A stretch of DNA of 64,000 nucleotides from a bacterium (GTDB lineage Bacteria; RBG-13-66-14). A program made the translations under genes and the position numbers. The stretch spans positions 1 through 64,000 of the forward strand of contig DATKYS010000031.1 of assembly GCA_035528375.1 (NCBI GenBank), written 5' to 3'. The first letter of the stretch is position 1; every line of letters starts with the position of its first letter. Under the pieces are notes generated by a model. The model saw nothing but the letters and a program-made list of their open reading frames with translations. It did not search any database and was not told where the DNA came from. Below, one piece after another: positions 16,114 to 24,126 of the stretch.

Positions 16114-16467
16114 ATGCTCCGGCTGCACCGCTTGGAAAAAAACGACATGCGCGAGACCGTCCCCGAGTTCGAGGTGGGCGACACCGTCGAGGTGTCGGTC
16201 CGCATAACGGAGGGTGCCAAGACGCGCATCCAGAAATTCACCGGCATCGTCATCGCCAAGAACCACGGCGGTGTGCGCGAGACCTTCACCGTCCGCCGCG
16301 TTTCCGGGACCGGAAACATCGGCGTCGAGCGCATCTTTCCCCTCCACTCCCCCAACGTGGACGGCGTCGTCGTCGTGCGCCAGGGCAAGGTCCGCCGGTC
16401 GAAGCTCTACTTCCTGCGCCAGAAAATCGGCAAGGCGGCCCGAATCAGGGACAAGCGCCTGAGCTGA
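16114..16467 (+). CDS. rplS: 50S ribosomal protein L19, 117 aa
   Basis: Large-subunit ribosomal protein at the 30S-50S interface. Family hallmarks span the whole length: ETVPEFEVGDTVEVSVRITE (residues ~11-30), RIQKFTGIVIAKNHGG, ETFTVRRVSGTGNIGVERIF, and the basic end SKLYFLRQKIGKAARI. Length is standard. ATG at 16114 matches the usual L19 start with about ten residues before the PEFxVGD motif. In many bacteria rplS follows rpsP-rimM-trmD. Here it stands alone between its own promoter and a terminator-like hairpin, so it is likely transcribed singly. Confidence 0.97.
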   Translation: MLRLHRLEKNDMRETVPEFEVGDTVEVSVRITEGAKTRIQKFTGIVIAKNHGGVRETFTVRRVSGTGNIGVERIFPLHSPNVDGVVVVRQGKVRRSKLYFLRQKIGKAARIRDKRLS

Positions 16468-16496
16468 ACCGGCCGGCCGCGGAGTGACGTTTTTTT

Positions 16497-16521
16497 GCGC
16501 GGACATCGGTTCGCGCTTTTT
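16497..16521 (+). terminator. possible intrinsic terminator after rplS
   Basis: Short stem GCGCG/CGCGC with a 10-nt loop followed by TTTTT. An upstream T7 run (16490-16496) adds to it. Weak stem. Confidence 0.45.
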
Positions 16522-16546
16522 GCATCGCCCCTAGAATGAGCCGCCC

Positions 16547-18499
16547 ATGCCTCCCGACAAGCTGAACCGTAGGTTAAACCTCTGCCTCGTCTGGCACCAG
16601 CACCAGCCGCTCTACCGCGACCCGGCCGCCAGAAGCCCCCGCGGGAGCTACCGCCTGCCCTGGGTTCGGCTCCACGGGCTGCGCGATTACTTCGGTATGG
16701 CGGCGAGGCTCTGGGAACGCCCCGGACTGCGTTGTTCCATAAATCTCACCCCGATTCTGGTCCGGCAGTTGAACGATTACCTCTCGGGGGCCACGGACCG
16801 GCTGTGGGAGTTTTCCGAAAAATCCGTGGACGGCCTGGACCCCGGGGAGACGCTCCGGCTCCTCCGGGACGCCTTCGACGCCGACTTTTCGCATCAGATC
16901 GGCATCCACCCGCGTTACGCCGAACTCTTCGAGCGATACTCACTCCTGAGTCAATCCCTGGCCGACCTGGACCTCTGGCCGGAGGACGGCGTTCCGTCCC
17001 GACTCGCGGCGGAGGCGATGGATGTGCCCCGGCGGGACCTGGTGGACCTCGCCTTCTGGTGCAACCTGGCCTGGTTCCCCGTGGAGCTGCGCGAGGGGGA
17101 ATGGGTGACTCCCCGGGGTGAGACCCTCACCGTGGCCGGTCTCGCGGCCAAGGGGGCGGACTTCGATTCCGGCGACGTGGCCGAGCTCGGGCGGGCCTGG
17201 CGGCGCACACTGGCGGCCGTCATCCCCCTCCACCGCGCCCTGGCGGAGCGCGGCCAGGTGGAGCTGACCGCGACCCCCTTCGCCCACCCCATCCTGCCGA
17301 TTCTGGTGAACTCGGACTCGGCGCTCATTGACCGCGCCGGCAGCGTTCACCCACCGCGCTTCTCGTACCCCGCCGACGCCCGTGGGCAGATCGAGCTGGG
17401 CCTGGACGTGCTCCGCGAGGCGTACGGCTTCGCTCCCTCGGGCTGGTGGCCCGCGGAGGGGGCGGTCGGCCGGAACGTCGTCGAGATTTTCAAGCGCGCC
17501 GGGGCTCGCTGGCTGGCCACCGACGAGGGGGTCCTGGCGCTCGTTCTGGGGCGCGAGCCCGCGCCGGCCGAGCTGGCCGTACCCTGGAACGCCGGGGTGC
17601 CCGTCTTTTTCCGTGACCACCCGCTCTCCGACGCCGTGGGGTTCCACTACAGCCGCCTCGCCCCCCGGGAGGCGGCCGGGGATTTCCTCTGGGGCCTGCG
17701 GCACCGCTACGCCGGGCTGGAGGGCGGCTGCGCCACCGTGATTCTGGACGGCGACAACGCCTGGGGCGCCTACCCCCGCGACGGACGGGACTTCCTCCTC
17801 GCCCTCTACGACGAGCTACTCCGGGCGGAGGACATCGCACTGACGACCCCCGGCGCGTATCTGACCGAGCTGGAGGGGCGGGGCGTACGATTGCCCGTGA
17901 TAGAGGACCTCCCCCACGCGAGCTGGATAGACGAGTTCGGCTCGGCGCCGGGGAACGACCTGGGCACCTGGATCGGCGAGCCCGAGGAGAACCGGGCCTG
18001 GGAGCTCCTCTCGACCCTGCGCCGCGCGCTGGACGGGGCCGGGGTGACCGCCGAAGAGCGGCCCGACGTCTTCCTCCACGTGTACGCCGCCGAGGGGTCG
18101 GACTGGTTCTGGTGGTACGGGACGGATCAGGCGACGGCGCCCAAGGCGGAACGCGAGTTCGACCGCCTGTTCCGCGCCCACCTGGCCGCCGCGTACCGGA
18201 CCGCCGGGCTCCCGGTTCCCGAAGAGCTCGACCGCCCGGTAATCCTGGACTACCTCGTCTGGACCCCCGACCGGGGGGACGCGGAGGTTTCCGCGGGGAC
18301 GCGGCTCTTCGTGCAACTGGAGAGCCCGGGCGGCCTCGAGGTGCGCTGGCCCGACGGTTCCCGGACCCGGCCGGATTTCATGCCCATCGGCGGGGTGATG
18401 GGGCTCAGCACTGCCTGGCGGGCGGAGTTGGGTTATCCCCCCGTGGGTGAAATAGAGCTCGTGCTGGGCGACCGTCGGTCCGTGGTGCGCGTCACTTGA
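16547..18499 (+). CDS. glycoside hydrolase family 57 enzyme (amylopullulanase/DUF1957-like), 650 aa
   Basis: Alpha-glucan-active GH57 enzyme. Conserved regions appear in order: WHQHQPLY (residues ~16-23, motif 1); the Ile-His pair in IGIHPRY (motif 2 region); the catalytic nucleophile Glu304 in WWPAEGAVG (motif 3); the acid/base Asp401 in LDGDNAWG (motif 4); and a helical C-terminal region with GSDWFWWYGTD (about residues 517-527), typical of the amylopullulanase-like subgroup. No signal peptide, so probably cytosolic and acting on stored glycogen. A TAGAAT box ends about ten bases before the ATG, hinting at an almost leaderless mRNA. A second, unrelated-subgroup GH57 enzyme is encoded at 38.9 kb. 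Bond specificity cannot be read from sequence. Confidence 0.85.
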   Translation: MPPDKLNRRLNLCLVWHQHQPLYRDPAARSPRGSYRLPWVRLHGLRDYFGMAARLWERPGLRCSINLTPILVRQLNDYLSGATDRLWEFSEKSVDGLDPGETLRLLRDAFDADFSHQIGIHPRYAELFERYSLLSQSLADLDLWPEDGVPSRLAAEAMDVPRRDLVDLAFWCNLAWFPVELREGEWVTPRGETLTVAGLAAKGADFDSGDVAELGRAWRRTLAAVIPLHRALAERGQVELTATPFAHPILPILVNSDSALIDRAGSVHPPRFSYPADARGQIELGLDVLREAYGFAPSGWWPAEGAVGRNVVEIFKRAGARWLATDEGVLALVLGREPAPAELAVPWNAGVPVFFRDHPLSDAVGFHYSRLAPREAAGDFLWGLRHRYAGLEGGCATVILDGDNAWGAYPRDGRDFLLALYDELLRAEDIALTTPGAYLTELEGRGVRLPVIEDLPHASWIDEFGSAPGNDLGTWIGEPEENRAWELLSTLRRALDGAGVTAEERPDVFLHVYAAEGSDWFWWYGTDQATAPKAEREFDRLFRAHLAAAYRTAGLPVPEELDRPVILDYLVWTPDRGDAEVSAGTRLFVQLESPGGLEVRWPDGSRTRPDFMPIGGVMGLSTAWRAELGYPPVGEIELVLGDRRSVVRVT

Positions 18500-18557
18500 C
18501 CGCGGTCCGCCGGCGGGATAAACTGAACCTGATTTCATTCCGCACCCGCGGACGACC

Positions 18558-19433
18558 GTGGCAGAGCTGACAGTTAACGCACCGCATCCGGGCCTGCTGG
18601 TCTTCACCGGGAGCCCGCTCAAGGTCAACGTCGCGGCGCTGGTCGGCGAAGGCGAGGCCGTGGTGGTGGACTCGACGGCCACCGTCGCCCAGGCCGGTCA
18701 GATCCGCCGTAATCTGGTTGACGGGGAGGGTCTCCGGCCGGTCGCCCTGGTCAACACCCATTGGCACTCGGACCACTGCGGGGGCAACGCCGGTTTCCTG
18801 GACGACGGGACGCCGTTAATCGCCCACCGGCGCCATTTCGAGACCATCTCCCTGGAGCGGAACATGGTCTCCCGGGGCCCGGTGCGCATCGCCTTCGAAC
18901 GCCTGGCTCGGCCGCGGATTCTGGTGGACCGCCGGCTGGACCTGCGCCTGGGGGGGAGGACCGTCCAGCTCCTCCACGCCCCCGGGCACAGCCCCGACCT
19001 GGTGATGGTGTGGGACCCGGCGCAAAGGACCCTCGTCGCCGGGGACAACCTCCTGGCCGGCGAACGGCCCGAGGACCCGGCCATCCCCTACTTCTACTGG
19101 GGGGACCCCTGGCGGTTGATCGGCGCCCTGGAGCTCGCCCGGTCGCTCTCGCCGGAGCTCGTCGTGCCGGGACACGGCGTCCCCCTCGTCGGGGAGCACG
19201 CCAAGAGGGCCCTCGAGTACGCCCTGGGCTATCTCCGCTGGATTCTTTCGCTCCCGGCGGAGCTGCCGCGGGACGTGCCACTCGAAGTGGAAGACGAACC
19301 GCCGCGGTCCTGGATCGAGGCCGCGCCGCTCTCGGATTACCACGCCGACGCCGGAGCGCCGGACTGGGTGGCCCGCATGCACGAGCTGAACCTGCTCCGC
19401 ATCTTTCTCGGCGTCCGGTACTCCAACCCGTAG
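18558..19433 (+). CDS. metallo-beta-lactamase-fold hydrolase, 291 aa
   Basis: Zinc-dependent hydrolase of the MBL superfamily. THWHSDHCGGN (about residues 69-79) is the HxHxDH metal motif. HAPGHSPD, AGDNLL and VPGHGVPL supply the later His, bridging Asp and last His in the expected order and spacing. No signal peptide, so cytoplasmic. GTG start at 18558; this matches the usual beginning just before the first strand and no better start is near. It lies 58 bp after the GH57 gene and six bases before the RqcP-like gene, so co-transcription is likely. Glyoxalase-II-like or other thioester substrates are possible, but none is indicated. Confidence 0.8.
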   Translation: MAELTVNAPHPGLLVFTGSPLKVNVAALVGEGEAVVVDSTATVAQAGQIRRNLVDGEGLRPVALVNTHWHSDHCGGNAGFLDDGTPLIAHRRHFETISLERNMVSRGPVRIAFERLARPRILVDRRLDLRLGGRTVQLLHAPGHSPDLVMVWDPAQRTLVAGDNLLAGERPEDPAIPYFYWGDPWRLIGALELARSLSPELVVPGHGVPLVGEHAKRALEYALGYLRWILSLPAELPRDVPLEVEDEPPRSWIEAAPLSDYHADAGAPDWVARMHELNLLRIFLGVRYSNP

Positions 19434-19439
19434 GTTGCC

Positions 19440-19715
19440 ATGCGCCTGGACAAGTTTCTAAAAGTCTCGCGGATCATCAAGCGCCGCCCCGTGGCCAAGC
19501 AGGCCGCCGACGCCGGTCGGATCAAGGTGAACGGCCGGGTCGCCGACGCGGCCAAGCAGGTCGCCGTGGGGGACGAGCTCGAGATAAGGCTCCACTCGCG
19601 TACCCTGGTGGTGCGGATCGAGAGCGTTTCCGAAACCGCGCGGAAGGGCGAGGCCGAATCCCTCTACACCGTCCTCGAGCGGAAGGGCGGCCGGGACGAC
19701 CTACTCTCCTTTTAA
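19440..19715 (+). CDS. rqcP: RqcP-like S4-domain RNA-binding protein, 91 aa
   Basis: Small S4-domain protein that in Firmicutes binds stalled 50S-peptidyl-tRNA complexes and helps RqcH add alanine tails. MRLDKFLKVSRIIKRRPVAK at the N-terminus and AGRIKVNGRVAD in the S4 loop match Bacillus RqcP (YabO) closely, and the length is right. HslR (Hsp15) is the alternative name for the Gram-negative paralogue, but the KVSRIIKRR core favours RqcP. ATG at 19440 is six bases after the MBL gene stop. A release-factor-like gene that could act on the same complexes is at 11.5 kb. Confidence 0.8.
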   Translation: MRLDKFLKVSRIIKRRPVAKQAADAGRIKVNGRVADAAKQVAVGDELEIRLHSRTLVVRIESVSETARKGEAESLYTVLERKGGRDDLLSF

Positions 19716-19740
19716 ACGAACCCCAACCGAAGGATTGAAG

Positions 19741-21444
19741 ATGCGCCGTTTATTAATCCCCCTGTTGACCGCCTGCCTTTTCCTCGGGCTCGCCGGTTGC
19801 GCCTCCGAGGGGGGCGACCCCACCGAGGCCGTCCCGACGGGAGTCTTCCAGGTGGTCTACGTTCCCGACCTCGCCGGCCTCTGGGACGGCGCCGAAAGCC
19901 TGATCAACGAACTGCGCGGGGTGGCCCCGAACCTGGCGGACGAGGTGGTGGGTAGAATCGAGGAGCTCGTCCGGGAGATGTTCGATAGCGAGGAGCCCCC
20001 CGCGGACTCCCTCCAGGGGCTCTGGGACCTGGGGATTGACGTGGACAAACCGTTCTGCATCGCCCTGGGCGGATTCCCGGAGCCGCAGCCGGTCGTCCTG
20101 GTCTCCCTCAACGACCCCGCCTCGTTCTCCGATTTCTACTACTCCAGCATCAAAGAGGAAAAGCCGGAGCCCATCGAAAACTACGCGGAGGCCGAAATCA
20201 GGCTCTCCAACGGTGTTTACAGCGCCGAAACCGGCGGCCTCTTCATCGCGAGCGAGTCGCTCCCCCTCGTGAAGAGCTGCCTGGACGCCCTGGGCGATCC
20301 CGAGAAGCGGTTCTTCGCCGGGGACGGCGTCCGCCCCCTGGCGGAGCATTACGGGGATTACTCGGCCTGCGTCCTCATTGACCTGAGCTCCATCCGCGGT
20401 TTCCTGGCCCTGGCCCTGACCCAGGCCCCGGAGGTCCCCGGGGTGGTCAGGGATTGGTTGACCAAGGTCCAGAGCGTCGGGCTGGGGCTCAAAATCCAGC
20501 CCGAGGGGCTCCGCTTTTCCGCGGTGGCCTGCGGCGACTTTACCGATTCGAATGAACCGGAGAACAAGCTGCCCGTGCCCCGGGACTGCCTCGCCTTCAT
20601 CGGCGGGGACGAGGGCCTGGTTCCCCTTGAGGAGAAAGAGGGTATCGCCGGGATGCTCGTCCACGCGCTCGACATGATCCCGGAGTCGGCGGAGTTCATC
20701 GCGGCCGTGGGTGAGGAGAACCTGGTCAGCCTCATCCAGAGCGTCGGCGGGGGCTCCTTCCTCTTCCTCACCGACGCCGGCTGGATGCCGGGCGTCACCT
20801 TCGGGCTCAAGCTGGACGACCCGGCGCTCTTCAAGCTCATCTACGACTCCAAGCTCCGGCCGCTCCTGGTGTCGGCCCTCGAGGGCGAGATGGAAGCCGT
20901 CTCGCTGGAGCGCCGCACCGAGGGCGATGTGGAGCTGGACGAGCTGACCGTGGGCGGACCGATTTCTATGCCGTTGAAACCGGCGTTGGCCTTCTACGAC
21001 GGCTATCTCATCCTGACCAGCGACTCGGGGATGGTGGGCAAAATCCGGGACGTGGACCTGGGGCGGGCCGAGGGGGTTTACTCCAACGAGGATTACCGGC
21101 TGGTCGAGGGTCAGTTGCCCGGGTACCGATTGGTCAGCTTCGTCAGCGTGGATAAACTGGTCAAGCTTCTGGCCATGACGCCGGGGCTGGAGCTGCCCGA
21201 GGTGGTGCAGATTCTGGGTGACCACTATGCTCTCGTCTCAGCGGGCGTCGCCCTCGACAGGGGTGTCGCCGAGGCGGTCCTTCTGGTTTCCACGCGCGCA
21301 TACTTGCCGGACGGGGCGGTGCCACGGACCGAAATCACCCGGGGCCTGCCCTGGTGGTTGTGGCTCGTGATAGGCCTTGGCGCCGCGATCATCATCGTTC
21401 TGGTCGTCGTCCTCGCGGGCCGGAAGCGGCGGGAGGCTGACTAA
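19741..21444 (+). CDS. DUF3352-like lipoprotein with C-terminal membrane anchor, 567 aa
   Basis: Envelope protein of unknown function. The N-terminus is a lipoprotein signal with lipobox LGLAGC (Cys20). The body contains repeated half-domains starting with phrases like YVPDLAGLWDG and CLAFIGGDEGLVPLEE, resembling DUF3352 proteins from diverse bacteria (my recall). A single hydrophobic helix (WWLWLVIGLGAAIIIVLVVV, about residues 537-556) and a basic tail end it. Having both a lipid anchor and a C-terminal helix is unusual. I prefer ATG 19741 over TTG 19735 because it gives a clean signal peptide. It may share a transcript with the RqcP-like gene, 26 bases upstream. Confidence 0.7.
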   Translation: MRRLLIPLLTACLFLGLAGCASEGGDPTEAVPTGVFQVVYVPDLAGLWDGAESLINELRGVAPNLADEVVGRIEELVREMFDSEEPPADSLQGLWDLGIDVDKPFCIALGGFPEPQPVVLVSLNDPASFSDFYYSSIKEEKPEPIENYAEAEIRLSNGVYSAETGGLFIASESLPLVKSCLDALGDPEKRFFAGDGVRPLAEHYGDYSACVLIDLSSIRGFLALALTQAPEVPGVVRDWLTKVQSVGLGLKIQPEGLRFSAVACGDFTDSNEPENKLPVPRDCLAFIGGDEGLVPLEEKEGIAGMLVHALDMIPESAEFIAAVGEENLVSLIQSVGGGSFLFLTDAGWMPGVTFGLKLDDPALFKLIYDSKLRPLLVSALEGEMEAVSLERRTEGDVELDELTVGGPISMPLKPALAFYDGYLILTSDSGMVGKIRDVDLGRAEGVYSNEDYRLVEGQLPGYRLVSFVSVDKLVKLLAMTPGLELPEVVQILGDHYALVSAGVALDRGVAEAVLLVSTRAYLPDGAVPRTEITRGLPWWLWLVIGLGAAIIIVLVVVLAGRKRREAD

Positions 21445-21476
21445 ATCTGCGACACCTTGGCGTAATAGGGCGTGGG

Positions 21477-21511
21477 AAACGAAGCGAAGCGAGTTATACC
21501 CCAGCAAAACG
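21477..21511 (-). repeat. R1 element, reverse copy
   Basis: AACGAAGCGAAGCGAGTTAT followed by ACCCCAGCAAAACG, a variant of the R1 repeat, just after the DUF3352-like gene. Confidence 0.6.
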
Positions 21512-21546
21512 TTGAAGTCGTCCCCGGTGGACGGCTTCTCATTCTC

Positions 21547-21573
21547 GTAGGGGCGGGTGTCTACACCCGCCCG
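21547..21573. repeat. GTAGGGGCGGGTGT palindromic element
   Basis: GTAGGGGCGGGTGT, then CTACACCCGCCCG. It forms a hairpin and is the short form of the GTAGGGG family. It is followed by CTTTTAA, so it could double as a terminator. Confidence 0.7.
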
Positions 21574-21626
21574 CTTTTAATGAGGGTAGCCCACACCCCG
21601 ACCAGTGTCTCGTTGATTGCGTTGAC

Positions 21627-21692
21627 GTAGGGTCGGGCCTTCGGGCCCACCCGCGGGCCGACCTGAACGGCGCGCCGTCGGTCGGCCCCTAC
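21627..21692. repeat. GTAGGG...CCCCTAC inverted-repeat element (long form)
   Basis: 66-bp element with GTAGGGTCGGGCC at one end and GGTCGGCCCCTAC at the other. Two inner hairpins are GGGCCttcGGGCCC and CGGCGCGCCG. A TAAAAT box follows (21711-21716), the best -10 candidate for the glycosyltransferase genes. Confidence 0.65.
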
Positions 21693-21739
21693 GAGGGCGC
21701 AATCCGTGCTAAAATTGGCGACTGAAACGGACGACGCCG

Positions 21740-22849
21740 ATGCGCATAGCCCTCTTTTCCAGCGCCGCCAACGTGCACACCCCCCGCTGGGTGGATTTCT
21801 TCACCGGGCGCGGCCACGAGGTGCACCTCATCAGTATCGAGCGCGGAGAAAAGCTCTGCGCCAACCAGCACACCCTCACCCGGACGGACGGCGTCAGCCA
21901 GTGGAAGGTCTTCCGTTCGGTGGGCCGGGCCCGCCGCCTGGTCCGGGAGATTGACCCCGACGTCGTTCTCGGCCAGTACCTTCCGAGCCACGGCTTCCTG
22001 GCCGCCCTGGTGGACCGCCACCCGCTGGCCGTGGCGGCCTGGAGCCCGGACATCCCCTACGCCGTGGACCGCCACCCCTACGACCGGTGGCGCGTGGGCC
22101 TGATACTGAAGCGGGCCGACCTGACGCTGGTCTGCGGCCGGCACCTCCTGGACCACGCCCGCCGGTTGGGGGCCGAGGAGCGCCGGGTGGCGGCGACCTA
22201 CGTGGGGGTGAACCCGGACATGTTCCATCCGGGCGACGATGGGGAGCGCGACCCCCGCCTCGTCTTCACCAACCGCGAGCACAAGGGCATCCTCCGCGTG
22301 GAGACCCTGATTCAGGCCCTGCCCGACGTCGTCAGGCGCATCCCCGACGTGCGCGTCGTCGTCGCCAACGACGGGCCGCGGCGTGGCTCCCTGGAACGGT
22401 TGGCCGAAAAGCTCGGCGTTCGGGACCGGTGCGAGTTCGTCGGGAGGCTCGCCTCCAGGCAGACGGCGGATTACCTCCGCAACGCCGCAGTCTACGTCTC
22501 CTGCTCCGAGGTGGACGGGATGTCCATTTCCCTCCTGGAAGCCCTGGCCTGCGGCGCCTACCCCGTCGTCACCGACATCCCCGCCGACCGGGAGATAATC
22601 GCTGCCGGGGCGCGGGCGGACCTCTTCCCCGTGGGGGATGCCGTAGGCAATGCCTCCGCCCTCGCCGAACGCCTGATCGCACGGCTGGTCGGACCGGAGC
22701 GGTCGGACGAGGACAGGCGGGTCAACCTCGAGGTCTTCCGCCGCGTCGGGCGGCTGGAGGATAACCTGGCCCTGGTCGAACGGCGGTTGCAGGCCCTGGT
22801 CGGGGGCGAGGCATTCGTCGGCGAGCCGTGGGCGCCGGGACCGGTATGA
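21740..22849 (+). CDS. glycosyltransferase, GT4/GT-B fold, 369 aa
   Basis: Retaining GT-B glycosyltransferase, probably acting on envelope polysaccharide at the cytoplasmic face. The N-terminal Rossmann half starts MRIALFSSAANVHTPRWVDF. The C-terminal half has LASRQTADYLRNAAVYVSCS and the E-x7-E-type motif region DGMSISLLEALACGAYPVV (about residues 256-274), which binds the nucleotide sugar. No signal peptide. ATG at 21740 begins directly with the first strand. The stop overlaps the next start (ATGA), so the three transferase genes form one translation-coupled unit ending in lptC. Donor and acceptor cannot be told. Confidence 0.87.
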   Translation: MRIALFSSAANVHTPRWVDFFTGRGHEVHLISIERGEKLCANQHTLTRTDGVSQWKVFRSVGRARRLVREIDPDVVLGQYLPSHGFLAALVDRHPLAVAAWSPDIPYAVDRHPYDRWRVGLILKRADLTLVCGRHLLDHARRLGAEERRVAATYVGVNPDMFHPGDDGERDPRLVFTNREHKGILRVETLIQALPDVVRRIPDVRVVVANDGPRRGSLERLAEKLGVRDRCEFVGRLASRQTADYLRNAAVYVSCSEVDGMSISLLEALACGAYPVVTDIPADREIIAAGARADLFPVGDAVGNASALAERLIARLVGPERSDEDRRVNLEVFRRVGRLEDNLALVERRLQALVGGEAFVGEPWAPGPV

Positions 22850-24126
22850 AGCGGCTTTTAATCATCGCCTACTACTACCCGCCGCTGGGGATGGGCGGCG
22901 TGAAAGAGCCGCTGCCCTACGTCAAATTTCTCTCGGATTACGGCTGGCGGCCCGAGGTGCTCACCGTCAAGCCGATTCTCTACTACGCCTACGACCGCGC
23001 GCTGGAGCGCGATTTCGCAAAATTCGCCGAGGTCCAACGGGCGGGCTCGCTGGACCCGGCGCGGCTCCTATGGCTGGCGGGCGTGCGCCGGGCTGGCTTC
23101 GGCTCCGGCGGTTTCCGCCACGGTGGAGCCCTGTCCCGCCTCCAGCACGTCCTGTTGAAGCCAGACCCCAAGGTGCTGTCGGTCCCCTTCTTCTACGCAA
23201 AAGGCCGGCGGCTGGGGCGCGGCGGACGCTTCGATGCGCTCCTGGTCATCGCGCCCCCCTTCAGCCACCTGCGGCTGGCCGACCGCCTGGCCCGCAGTTT
23301 CGATATTCCCTGGGTGGCCTACCTGGCCGACCGGTGGGTGGACGGCTGGGTGGCGAAAACGACGGGTCCGCTGGCCCGACCCGTGGCCCTGCGGGGGGAG
23401 GCCCGAGCGGTGGAGAGCGCGCGGGCGGTTCTCTGCGCTTCCCCCGTCGAGACGGAAGATCTACGGATGCGCTATCCCGCCGCGGCCCGGAAAATCGTCT
23501 GGGCGCCGCTCTCCTACGACCCGGAGCCGGACGCCGACCTCGGCCCCGTCGAGCGCGACCCGTCCCGGTTCCTGGTCTCCATGGTCGGCACCCACCGGGA
23601 CGACGAGGGGCTGCCTACGGTCTGCCGCGCCCTGGCCCGGCTGGCCGGGGAGAATCCCGCGCGCAGAATAGTTCTGCGCCACGTGGGGACCAGCGTCGGG
23701 CGACCCTTCCTGGACGTGGCCCGGGAGAACGGGGCAGGCGCCTTCACCGAGGTTTTGGGTCAGGTCCCCTACCGGGAAAGCCTGCGACAGCAACGCGCGG
23801 CGGACGTGCTCCTCCTCACCGCCGCCCGGGACAACCCCCACGGGCTGCCGGGGCGCACCTCGGATTACGTCGGCGCCGGACGGCCGGTACTTCTGGTCTC
23901 GGCCAACCGGGCCGCCCGCCGGACGCTGGAGCGCTTCGATCTGGGCGCGGCCCACGACGACGACGACGACGAGGGCGTGTACCGTTCGCTAAAAGGGGCC
24001 CTGGAGGGGACGGGTCCGCTGAGCCGGCCCGTTCCCGTGGCGGCCCGGCGATTCTTCGCCGCTCCGGCCCGCGCGGAGCAGCTCGCAAAAATCCTCGACC
24101 GCTGGGACGGCGACCGTGCTCGCTGA
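22846..24126 (+). CDS. glycosyltransferase-like protein, GT4 type, 426 aa
   Basis: GT-B-fold protein. N-terminal LLIIAYYYPPLGMGGVKEPL is the glycine-rich start seen in GT4 enzymes that replace the usual GG-loop with PPxxGG. The C-terminal half includes VGTHRDDEGLPTV, TEVLGQVPYRESLRQQRAAD, and GRTSDYVGAGRPVLLVS in the donor-binding region. A run of six Asp after AAH near residue 370 is odd but in frame. ATG 22846 overlaps the preceding stop, and the stop lies inside the next gene's first codons. Paralogous to its downstream neighbour, with which it shares the YxxPPLGxGG start; likely works on the same glycan. Confidence 0.82.
   Translation: MKRLLIIAYYYPPLGMGGVKEPLPYVKFLSDYGWRPEVLTVKPILYYAYDRALERDFAKFAEVQRAGSLDPARLLWLAGVRRAGFGSGGFRHGGALSRLQHVLLKPDPKVLSVPFFYAKGRRLGRGGRFDALLVIAPPFSHLRLADRLARSFDIPWVAYLADRWVDGWVAKTTGPLARPVALRGEARAVESARAVLCASPVETEDLRMRYPAAARKIVWAPLSYDPEPDADLGPVERDPSRFLVSMVGTHRDDEGLPTVCRALARLAGENPARRIVLRHVGTSVGRPFLDVARENGAGAFTEVLGQVPYRESLRQQRAADVLLLTAARDNPHGLPGRTSDYVGAGRPVLLVSANRAARRTLERFDLGAAHDDDDDEGVYRSLKGALEGTGPLSRPVPVAARRFFAAPARAEQLAKILDRWDGDRAR

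Noticed and set aside
19753-21225. 490-codon minus-strand ORF
   Set aside because: Antisense to the lipoprotein gene; no signal, motif or ribosome site.
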